A stretch of 64,000 nt of DNA from Rallus limicola (Eukaryota > Chordata > Aves > Gruiformes > Rallidae). Numbering within the stretch: position 1 is the first letter of the stretch; every line of letters starts with the position of its first letter. Shown here one piece after another: positions 34,639 through 44,500 of this stretch. The notes beneath the pieces were generated by a model that saw only the letters and a list, made by a program, of their open reading frames with translations, was not told the DNA's origin and did not search any database. The DNA lies in contig JAKCOZ010000084.1 of assembly GCA_022605955.1 (NCBI GenBank), positions 717,001 to 781,000 of the forward strand, written 5' to 3'. The position numbers and the translations under genes were made by a program.

Positions 34639-35985
34639 TGTCACAGTTTTGTGTAGTTGGGTGTTGAGAGAGAAACCAGGGGCTGCAGAAAATGGCTGTT
34701 GGAATGCTCTGCCAGCTCAAAAGTATAAACACCAGGCAATTCAAGGCCAAAGCCGCTCTGATAGTGCCTCTGAGAATCACATAGAGGAGAAAAAGACCCA
34801 GAAATAGCTGCTACGGAGTATGACCATGTAACGAGCTGCAGACACCAAGGACAGAGAGTGGGGGAGGTGAAGGTCCCTCAGGTGCCTGAGAGAAAGATGC
34901 CCCTACAGCCTGTGGAGAAACCCATGGAAAATGTCGAGACCCCACTTGCAGCCCGTGGAGACGCTCCACACTGGATGGAGCAGGTGGAGACATAGAGAAG
35001 ACGTTGTGATAAGCCCCTGATAGCATTTGCAGGAGAATCAGACACACAGAGATGAGGGAGAGAGAGTATTGCATCGGAACAGGTTTGCTGGGGGAGGCTT
35101 ATAGCCCCGTGGAGGACTGGGACTGAGAGACATTGTGATTTATTGCTGCCTACCATAGAAGAGATAAAGCCCAGTTGGAGAAAGTTTGTGGAGGACTGTC
35201 TCTTGTGGGTGGGACCCTATGGTGCAGTAGGGGGAGGTTGTGTGGAATAAATGCCCCCACCCCGGCTGAGAAGGAAACCATCTTGCAAGGGACTGATGGA
35301 AGCCCCCATCTCCTAGTCCCTGACCCCCACTGTGCTGCGATCGGGGTCAGGGAAGAAGGGATTGAAATCATGACTAGAGTGAAATCTGCTAAGAAGGGAG
35401 TGAGGGGAGGAGGTAGAGGTGTTTTCAGATCTGGAAAAAGATAACGGCTCATGAAGAAGTAACCAAGAACCCCATTTTTTTCCCAGTCCCTGCCCTCTCT
35501 CTGTGCTGCGAGCAGGGGGAGAAGAAGGGAGCAAAATCCTGGCTAAAGGGAAGTCTGCTTTAGAATGGAGGGGTGGGGGGGAAGGTGTTACCGAAAACCC
35601 CATTTTCCCCAGTCCCTGCCCCTCCTGGGCTGTGACCGGGAGGGAAGAAGGGAGAAAATTTCTGACTAAAGCCTGCTAAGGAGGGAGTGGTGGGGGAAAA
35701 GTGTTTTAAGACCTGGTCACGTTTGTTTTAAGATTTTGGTGTCACTCCTGAATCTGGTCTCTCACTGTTTCTCTTTAGCGTAGTGTAATAAATTAGATAG
35801 GTTTCTCTCCTTCACTCTGTGTTGAGTCTGTTTTGCCCGTGTCATTAATGACAGGATGATTTCTCTGTCCTTATTTTGACTCTTGAGCCTCTTAATATAT
35901 ATTTTCTCCCTTGTCCAACAAAGAAGGGGAGTAATAGACGGATTTTGGTGGGCATCTGGCTTCCAGCCAGGGCTAAACCACAACA
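34639..35985 (-). mobile_element. Solo LTR of an ERVL-like endogenous retrovirus, about 1.35 kb
   Basis: On the minus strand the element begins TGTTGTGGTTTAGCC at 35985 and ends ...CTGTGACA at 34639, giving canonical TG...CA ends. Identical CCTGG pentamers flank it. TGTTGTGGTTTA is the same start as the second LTR of this window (48566). No gag, pol or env-like frame, primer-binding site or polypurine tract lies between two LTRs, so this is a solo LTR left after recombination. It contains three diverged tandem units (35304-35725). An AATAAA on the minus strand near 35130 could be the poly(A) signal. Caution: the plus-strand sequence just outside the left end, TGTCCTGG, reverse-complements to CCAGGACA, the usual end of this LTR group. 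So the true end might be 34631 instead, in which case the CCTGG match would be chance. Confidence 0.85.
35304..35725. repeat. Three diverged tandem units inside the LTR
   Basis: Units start at about 35304, 35470 and 35598, each opening CCCCAT(C/T)T...CAGTCCCTG (TAGTCCCTG in the first) and carrying GGGAAGAAGGGA-type, GACTA(G/A)A-type, TCTGCT-AGAAGGGAG and GGTGTT blocks in the same order. Unit lengths differ (about 166, 128 and 128 bp) because unit 1 carries an extra segment of about 35 bp. Such arrays in U3 regions can arise by slippage and may duplicate regulatory sites. Confidence 0.85.
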
Positions 35986-35990
35986 CCTGG
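35986..35990. repeat. Right target-site duplication of solo LTR (CCTGG)
   Basis: Matches 34634-34638 exactly. Confidence 0.75.
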
Positions 35991-37142
35991 ATTGAAGAAA
36001 AATGTTGATACCATTCATGACTTTTCCATTGTTTCTATCTGGAAAATAGTCCATACCCTGATGTGCAAAACAATAGCCATTTTTATGCAAAAAATCTGTC
36101 TGAAACCAAATTCTTTATAATAGGACTGGTGCATCACTTCTTGGAAAAATGTGATAATTCTCTCTTGATAGAGATCATAAATTTGGAATATATTTTAGTA
36201 TGAAACCCTCCAGTTGATCCAGTATGTGTTTAAAAACTATCATCTGATATTCACATATATTGAGTTAGGAACATTCCACAGCAGACTAGAAAACTTTCTG
36301 ACATGACAATACATGCAGGAGTGAGGAAGAGATTTTCTTATGAGAATCTGAAAAATTTGTGAACTCCAGCAGTATTTTGTTGCTGTTGTTTAGTCATCTG
36401 TTATTTCTTTTAAAACAAAGGTGATACTCCTGACTTGCTTTTCACTCTATCAAGTAATTTTATTTCCTGCATTTTTTTAATCTGTTTTACTTTCCAGGTT
36501 ATTTATTTATTTATTTATTTATTTTGAAGGCCTGGTTTATATTTCTTCTCTTGTCAAGGAAACCAGTGTTGATGAAACTTAAATTCTTTGTCTTTCATTA
36601 TTGCAGAATTCCATTAAAATAAATACCTCATTTTGACCTGACATTTATGGTACTCCATTTGGATATGATAACAAAGTTTTCACATCCTCTCTTTATGCTA
36701 AAATGGTTGGCTTTATGATTTAATTTTAATTAGTATGCTACTCTGTTTTTTTACCAAAGCTTTATTTCTTTCCATGTGGCAAAACTCAGACTTCTAGGAC
36801 AACTCTTCATAGCATGTTTATGTAGGTCTATTTTCAAATCTTCTACAGATACTTAACAAATAAGCAAGCCAGTGGGGTTATTTACCTTTCTGTAAATCAG
36901 ATTGGTTTAGTTGTTCAGTACAGGTGTATTCAACAGCATGCCTTTTTTTGTCAGAATTCAGCATTTTACCATCTGAATTGTGGCTGAAAAAGGAACTAGA
37001 TGATGGTTGAGATTGCTCTGAGTTTTGTTCTTGTGTGTACACAAGCTATATAAACTTCTAAGAAAGACACTTTGAAATTCAGAAATTATTTGTGTACCTT
37101 TACTGTGATGCTTACATACAGATATCCTGAGAGTCCAAAATT
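35991..37142. other. Unassigned AT-rich DNA
   Basis: No gene is seen. It includes a TTTA microsatellite at 36499-36524. Confidence 0.55.
36499..36524. repeat. (TTTA)6 microsatellite
   Basis: Six uninterrupted TTTA units. Confidence 0.95.
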
Positions 37143-37980
37143 AGGTTATGAGACCCCCACCTGGAGTACTGTGTTCAGGTCTGGGACCTGCAGCATAAAT
37201 AAGTTAGGGACCTGCTTGAGTGCTTCCAGAGGAAGGACATAAAGATGATTAGGGTGTTGGAGGACCTTCGCTGGAGCACCCTCACAGACAGGATGAGAGA
37301 GTTTGAGTTCTTTAGACTAGAGAAGAGAAGACTCCAGGAAGACCTTACAGCTGTCTTTCAGTATTTAAAGGGCACCAACAGGAAAAAATGGGGAGGAACT
37401 CTTTATCAGGGGGTATAGTGATAAGATGAGGGGTAATGATTTTTATGAAGAAATTATTTACTGTGAAGGTGGTGAGACACTGGAAAAAGCTGCCCAGAGA
37501 AGTTGTGGGTGTGCCTTCCCTGGAAGTGTTCAAGGCCAGGTTGAATATATGATCAGTTGAATAGGGCTGTTATAATTGTTAGTTCTGCTATAAGGTTTGT
37601 TGTTGAGGGTAGAGCTATGTTGGTTAAATTTGCTAGTAGTCATCAGATCCCTGTTAGGGGGAGGATGGGCTGTAGGCCTCGTGTTAGTAGGAGAATTCGG
37701 CTATGGGTACGTTCATAATTTGTGTTTGCTAGGCAGAATAGTATTGAGGATGTTAGCCCGTGGGAGATTATTAGGATTATTGCTTCTGAGAATGACCAGT
37801 GGGTTTGGATTGTGGTTGCGGCTACAACTAGGCCTATGTGGCTGAATATATGAATATATGAATATTTGGACAACCTGGTCTAGTGGAGGGTGTCTTTGGC
37901 CATGGCATTGGGTTGGAACTAAATGATCTTTGATCCAACTAGATGATCCAGCACAAACCACTCTTTCATTCTACAATTCT
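37143..37980 (+). mobile_element. CR1 3' end, sense, split by a NUMT
   Basis: The left part (37143-37550) runs from the [10 protein letters not shown] region (CCCCCACCTGGAGTACTGTG) through TTTGAGTTCTTTAGACTAGA, GTGAGACACTGGAAAAAGCT and GTTCAAGGCCAGGTTG. The right part (about 37860-37980) picks up the same element at TTGGACAACCTGGTCTAGTG, continues to GGGTTGGAACTAAATGATCT and ends in the tail CATTCTACAATTCTATAATT. In an intact copy only about 15 bp would separate these parts; here 293 bp of mitochondrial DNA lies between. The GALGNLV-type end links it with the CR1 at 9926. Confidence 0.93.
37551..37843 (-). pseudogene. ND4: NUMT: nuclear copy of part of mitochondrial ND4
   Basis: The minus strand encodes about 97 codons of NADH dehydrogenase subunit 4, a membrane subunit of respiratory complex I that is normally made inside mitochondria. 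The recognisable stretch has [20 protein letters not shown], then [20 protein letters not shown] and [18 protein letters not shown], and, read with the vertebrate mitochondrial code, IWWLLANLTNMALPSTTNLM and ends AELTIMTALFNW. Three TGA codons (Trp in mitochondria, stop in the nucleus) lie in frame, and no other stop or frameshift occurs. By family length (about 459 residues) this is roughly residues 305-400. The segment has no start codon or promoter. It lies inside a CR1, flanked by TGAATATATGA at 37542-37552 and from 37843. The intact mitochondrial frame suggests a young insertion. Confidence 0.96.
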
Positions 37981-40900
37981 ATAATTAGAGTTTTTTCAAT
38001 ATTTATAGTGTTATAGTCCTATATGTAGTTCTATAGTCCTTGCAAGGTTGATACTACTAAAAAAGATATTGAGAGGGTAGTAGAATTTTAAGTCTGTCAC
38101 AGTCATTTTTCCTGTCTTTCAGATGATATAGACATTACTGATGGTTCTTCAGCTTTGTCTAACTGCAAGTTGGAAATGAGTTATTATCTGTAGCTCAGCC
38201 TGTATTAGATGAAACTGTTGGCTATCATGGAGTTTTTCATAGAAGGTAGCTAACATGAGAGTAATTCATGCTATAGTACACTGATATGATTAAAACCAGT
38301 TTCTTTTTGACATATTTATTGTTTATTCTTCTGATTTCATGTTTGTTAAAACCAATTTTTTTCTTTTTTAATTTTTGAGTGACTTTCAACATGTTACCTC
38401 AGTGTCGTGGTAGAAGAGAGCATTACTCTTTGATTTGTAATTGTTGAAACCACTGACTTGTTGAAAAGCAGGTACTGTCTCTGTAAACCCCCCAACATTG
38501 CTGATTTTTGCTAGAGGCTGTGAACCCCTGTGAGTGGCTTCTGTGGTAACCTGTCCTGTGTCCCGGCACTTTTCAAGGTTGGAGACTTTGACAAAAACCT
38601 TCAAGAAATCTGGTCTTAAGTCCAACAATACAAGTTGGTGGTTTTCTTTTCTCTTGAGGTTTTCTTCTGCCTGTGGTCTTTCTCAGTCTGTTAGCACTTT
38701 TGCTTTCTCCCGCCTTACAACTCTTGACAGCCAGGGTGGTATGGAGCTACTGATAGAGACAGAAGAGACAACTTTTGACATTAAAAGTTTTATAAATTAT
38801 ATAGAGGCATGTTAAAGTAAGAGTGAAGAGCTTACAATGGTCTTTAACAACATGTTATTGGATATGTTGTGTGGCTATTTAAGACTTAGTTATTTGTGAC
38901 TGCTCTGCTCCTGTAAAATCTGTTATGTGTGTGTTGTTCAAAGCATATCAGTAAACACAACCACAGAAATTAACTAGGAAATAAGAAAATATGTTTCTTT
39001 ATATAATAACGTACTTAAAACATGGGGAAACTTAAGTTCAATTACTTACTCTCTTTAACAGTATTCTCAATCCTTTCCCCAACTGACCTACACTTTGTCC
39101 ACTGTAGCAGGACAAGCTCTTCAAGGCTGGCAACACTCTTCGTGTTGTACCTGTGTGAATAATCAGAATAGAAGTTCTGTTGGGTGAAGTAGTACAAGAA
39201 GTAAAACAACTAACTGGAAAAATAAAATCTATTATAAGAAACTTAATTCACATCTTTGTGTGATATTAAGAATGTTAACTCAGAAAGGGTGGGTTTGTAC
39301 ATGTTTTGAGTTAGGCATTGAACAAAATACATGTTACTGAGTAATGATGCTACTGATTGACCTGCAGGATATAAGTATGATGTAATCAATCATGTATTTA
39401 GTGAAATGTATGACAAATATATTAAAACAGAAACATTTTTTTACCACTTAGTCTATAACTTGTGATTTTGTCATTTGAGTTCCTGTGAGAGCAGTTGGCC
39501 TGTAAGAAAGTTAAAAACAATCTTCATCTGCTATTACAAATATTTAAACTTCACAGAAGAGCTCATTAAAATTATTACTATTGTGTGAAATTCCATATTA
39601 TATTACTAATTTGCTCTTTTTCATTTTATTTCCTATAAAAAGCAGTCTTCTAGTGTCTAGTCTAGCAGCCTGTGACTTAATCATTAGATTTATACTTCCT
39701 GTCCATAGTGTTGAAAGGTCAGTGGAATCAAAAAACATTGCCTTTGGCCATCCATTATGAGTCATAGACCTATTCTCTTTTGTTGAAAGCAACTATCAAA
39801 CTATCTAAAAGGTATTTCTTTCAAAGTTGCAGTGCTTACTTTGTTTCCCTCATAATCAGTGGAGTAAAATCTCCCAAGAATTTGGAGCTTCTAAGCAATT
39901 TGCTGAAACAGCAAGTGATCTGACTGACCTTAGCTGCCTATTTTGCCAGCTGTTTTTAAGACAGGCAATTTCAGGGTAACATGCATCAAAATTGTGTATT
40001 TCTTTAACTTTAAAGAAAGAATGTTAGCATTTGAAGAATCAGTCTCTAAACATTTATTTGTAATTTTAATCTTGTACTGGAAATGCAATCAACTAGTCAG
40101 TTATTTCCTGAATTTAAAAAAATAAAAAAGTAGATAGTAAAACAAAGTAACAAAAAGGATTTCTTAAGAGTTTATTAAGAACTTGGAGGAACACTTGGTG
40201 CCAGTGGTCATCAAGTTACTATATCAATTTTAATATCTATACTGTATGTACTCTGAAGTAATATTTGGACTCTACCTCTAAGTATGCCCTCTAAAGAACA
40301 TTCTGCCAAAGTGCAGAGTTTAATGCTTTTATCTTGGAATACGTGGCTTGTATGTCAATTACCTGAGTGCCTAAGACCAACGTTGAATGTACTAACTTAA
40401 GTACATTGACCCTTGCACTCCAACCTTCTGGGTACTTCTGGTTTACAGCCTTATCTGTCCAGGGACCATATAACAGTTAAAACAAAGAACATGCCAGCTT
40501 TTCAGTGGACTGTCATCAGCATCAATAAAAGGTGCAAGAGTGTAGATCAATGTTAAACCGTTAAAACATCTACCTACAGTCCCCTGCCCAAATTTCTTTG
40601 ACAAATGCTAAAAGGTTTTGGGTGCTATTTACTACCTTTTCTGGTTCAGATTTTGGGGTTTTCTTTCCTTCAGTTTAGTCATCTCATTCAAGTGATAAGA
40701 CCAAGTGAGGATCTGTCTTAAAAAAGTAAAAAAAACCCTCAGAGCTCTTTCTCCTGTTGTTTACACTAGGGTTTGTCATGTTACAGTTTGAGAGTAATAT
40801 TTCTGCTTTCTAATGGAATGTCTGAGAAGTACAACTACCTTTGAAGTTAGCACTGTTTTAAGGGAGGCTGAGCCAGATAATGTGAAAATATCCCTCCCAA

Positions 40901-41468
40901 CCTGAATTACAAGACAAAATACACCAGAAGTGTATTTCAGACTCTCATTCTGCTGAATACACTGCTTGTTCAATGTTAGCAAAACTATGCTGTTCTTATA
41001 CTTCTCTCATTTAGGTGTACACTGTGATTTTTTAGTAATATTGTTTTATGCAGTGCACTGTTTTTGCATAGTTTACCAAAAGGAAAGAGGGCTTATCTAA
41101 ACTGCTCACATTTTCTCCAATTTATCCATGCTCAGTTAAGTGTGTTAAGTCTCTTAGACCAGTAATATTAGAAGAATTCTTAGAAATAAGCATTCATATG
41201 AAGTGAGAATTAAAACCATTGCATATATTTTCAATTTGGGAATCAAGTTAGATGACTGGTTTGGGAAAAATCCTGAAATCTTAACTAGAGTAGCATCCTG
41301 TCTGCCTTATATTTTAAGGATATGCATGTTTAAAACAATATTTAAAACTCTAGATAGGGTCTTTTTTGAAAGGCCTTTTCTCTATAGACTTTGTAGACTC
41401 TAGTGTGTAGATATTTAAATTGTCTCACTGGATCACAAACTCTCAAAGAGAGGCCAGTATTGAAGGGC
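37981..41468. other. Unassigned AT-rich DNA
   Basis: I see no gene or repeat that I can name in 3.5 kb. The open frames (for example 38534-38815) have no family signature. Confidence 0.55.
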
Positions 41469-41735
41469 TAGAATCATAGAATTATAGAATCACAGAATGG
41501 TCTGTGTTGGAAGGAACCCCAAGGATCATAGAGTTCCAATGCCCCTGCCACAGGCAAGGCTACCAACCTTCAGGCCTGGATCTCCACAAGGTTGCCCAGG
41601 GCCCCATCCAACCTGGCCTTGAACACCTCCAAGGATGGGGCATCCACCAGCTCTCTGGACAGCCTGTTCCAGCACCTTACCACTCTGTAAAAAACTTTCG
41701 CCTAATATCTAACCAAAACTTTCCTTCCCTTAGCT
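41469..41735 (-). mobile_element. CR1 3' end, antisense
   Basis: The plus strand begins with reversed tail units (AATCATAGAATTATAGAATC, ACAGAATGG), then CCCCAAGGATCATAGAGTTC, CCTGCCACAGGCAAGGCTAC, TCAGGCCTGGATCTCCACAA and GGTTGCCCAGGGCCCC. This is the reverse of the 3' end of the sense CR1 at 56045 (GDLGNLVW lineage). It ends just inside the ORF2 C-terminus (ACTTTCGCCTAATATCTAAC). It is clean and little diverged, hence fairly young. Confidence 0.92.
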
Positions 41736-42044
41736 TCAGTATTATAATAAAGCATGTGGTGATTCCTTTTTGGCTAATATTCCCCAAGCTTCTTGCAATT
41801 ACCATCTTAGTTACAAGCAGTATTACAGTGTTTCATAGCCTTTAAACTTTTGTTCTCTGTTTTTCTTATTGAGTTACTTTTAAACCTGTAAAACTCTGTG
41901 TATGTATTGGTGATTATTACCACGCTTCTACCATTATGGTACAAAGAATAGTATTTCCTGGCTTTGAATTATTTTTGTGATTTCCTTTAAATATTTATAA
42001 TTCATTTGTTACATAAAATATACTGTATAAAATTTTCCTTGCTT

Positions 42045-42165
42045 TCTTTCATCATACTACTCATGACTTTATAGGTCTTTGTCACATCTCTTCTGAGTTG
42101 GCTTTTATCCCAGATGGACATCAAGTTTATCTCTGACTGTCTGGAAGCTGTACCATACCTTGTTT
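42045..42165 (-). mobile_element. Very old antisense CR1 fragment
   Basis: The plus strand shows TTTATAGGTCTTTGTCACAT, CTCTTCTGAGTTGGCTTTTA, TCCCAGATGGACA and later GGAAGCTGTACCATACC. This is the reversed order of ancient sauropsid CR1 (TATCATATCTCCCCTTAGT..., CCAAGCTGAAC..., GGAAGCTGTTCCATACCC). No frame remains. The AT-rich 41736-42044 in front of it may be more of the same element but cannot be recognised. Confidence 0.6.
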
Positions 42166-44198
42166 GATTTTCATTTGCATTTCATAAGATTAGGTATTGT
42201 TTTATGATTGACAGTAGGTAGCAGAATCTAGGAACATGGACAAATGAGTCCTATAAGAACTACCATACCAATGGATGAAGCCTGTTAAATTCAATGTTCT
42301 ACTCCAAAAGGGATCATAAGAGGCCCTTGGAAAGGAGAAAAATAACCATCATTTGATGCCAGCACAAACTCTGATTTGGGAAGAGGAGAGGTGGATAAGA
42401 CATGGAGATATGTAAGAAATTTAAGGCATGATGGAAGGAAAAGTTAGAGTTCAGAGTGAAGAAGAGGAAAGGAAGATCAAATGGGTAGAAGTGAGAAGAA
42501 AGGGGAAAAAAATGAAACTAAAAAGACAGAAGGGGTATAGTGAAATAAAAATTACCCTAAGAAACTATGTATTGAACAAGATCAATGACGTAATTATTTA
42601 AGTAGTAGAATCCAGAACATAGACAGTTAAGTACTAAGCACATAAGTACAGAAAATTTTAAGTGCTAATCCGTCTAAGTACATAAAACTTGAAGTCAGGA
42701 AACATTTAATGTCTCAGCCATAAATCAGTTCTGTTCCACCAGTCTCAAAATTGATGGGACTGGGAAGTGCAGCTTTGCCTTCTAGTGTCATGAAGAGTTG
42801 TTCTGTTCTTTATGACCTCAAAACTATAAGGCTAGTTTGACTCCACTATGTTTTGGACATTTCCCAAATTATTAGGCTCAGGGATGCACCAATATAAGAA
42901 TTATTATTGACTTTTTATTTACTTTGAAATTTAGTAGAAGGAACATGCACCCATGTTTTTTATATTATTAGTATATTTTAGGGAAAATATGACTTATGCT
43001 ATTGAGTTTATTTCTGTGACATGCTGAATAATCTTGATGCCATCAAAGATTGAACCCTTGTAAGAAGCTATGTCAAAGAATCTTAAGACACAGTTTTCAG
43101 TTATTGGTGAACACAGTATCTGTGGAAGTCCATTATCACTGATATAGATTGGATGCTGTTAAATGTATTGGTATGTGTTGCTTCTAGAACAGCAGACTTC
43201 AGAATCAGAAAGATTTTTATGAACTAAAAATGGACTCTTGTACTGAAAAGCCTTTGCTTCTTGAATGAGGTTCTAATTTAAGTAGTGGTAAATTCAATGT
43301 TTCCTGTATCCACTGAATTCAAACATCTGAGTCTGAGTTGTGTGTCTTAGTTACAGCATATACACTTAGAAATCTTTAGAGGTTCATGAAAATGGAGACA
43401 TCTTTCCATTTCTTACAAATAACCGCAACAAAGATTCCTTTATGCATTTCATAAATGAGCTACATGTGATACGTGTGTGTGATAGGTAGATCTCTAATCA
43501 TGTATTCATTGAAAGTATTCTGATAAAGGGAAGTACATATGAAAAGTATTACAAAGTAACCATTGTAGGCTAGAACAGGAGGAGAATAATTTGGGCAGAT
43601 TGAGGGCTTATCTTTTATGTTCTTGATTTTTGTCTAGATATGATTCTACTATAATAGAAAGTGTAATTGCTATGATTTTGATTGACATCTTGGATGCTAT
43701 TTTCAGATACACAATAGCTAATGATGGTGACAAGGACCCTGGAAAAAATCAAACAGAATAAAGTACTAAGGCTTAAAGGATAGTAGAATATTTAACTACT
43801 TACAGCTCGACTTGTAAACGTTATTTTAAAGTTTGAAAACTGCAGTTTCTACAGTAAAGTGAAAATACTCTGGTGGATGTTGCTTCCTTCACTTTACTAA
43901 ACAAGTTGCAGGACTGACTTCCAGAACTAGCTCAATTTGTGTGTGAAATATCCCAGACCACAAAGAAAGTAGTTCTTGAACTTTCCCTGGTATGGGAGTA
44001 CTCCTGAATCCACTTTGGTAAAACTGGAAACTTCATTTCCTTCTTGTAGTATTCTGTAACATTTCCTGAGAGAGTCCATAGACATTGTCTGGCTTGCTTG
44101 AACCTTGATTTAATAGCTTAGAGTTTAAGGACTATGTGATGAACAATTGCATTACCAACAGTAAGAATTGAGTTTACAGCTATGAATCAAGTCTCATT

Positions 44199-44217
44199 AA
44201 AAAAAAAAAAAAAAAAA
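44199..44217. repeat. A19 homopolymer
   Basis: Nineteen A in a row. No retrocopied gene is seen upstream, so it is taken as a simple repeat. Confidence 0.95.
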
Positions 44218-44269
44218 GGTTTTATGAAAGGTATTTGGAGTATTAAATGGAAGGGATATCATGAAATAA

Positions 44270-44500
44270 AATTAGTATGCTTATGCAAATGACCTAGCTA
44301 TGACTTCATAATTTGTAATGGTATTCAGTTTAGCAGTGTTTACACTTGTTAATGACTTCCTTTATGAGTGATAATTGATCTTGCTCATTATCATATTAAA
44401 TCCTTGATCATATGTCATTAGTTGGGAATGTAATAAATGGTCTGTTTGATTTTTAGTGTAATGAACTAATTAGACTAATTAAAATCAATATGTGTGCCAA
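44270..44500. promoter_or_regulatory. Candidate conserved element rich in homeobox/POU words
   Basis: It contains ATGCAAAT (44283-44290, POU octamer), several TAATT words (CTAATTAG and CTAATTAAAATCAA near 44467-44485), and TGATAATTGATC with ATTATCATATTAAATCC. No repeat is recognisable. AT-rich DNA produces such words by chance, so this is only a candidate. Confidence 0.2.

Noticed and set aside
34878..35603. Several overlapping 90-100-codon frames on both strands
   Set aside because: All lie within the solo LTR and its tandem units; none resembles gag, pol or env, and LTRs of this type do not encode proteins.
37597..37845. 82-codon plus-strand frame rich in Leu and Gly
   Set aside because: It is the wrong strand of the mitochondrial ND4 fragment.
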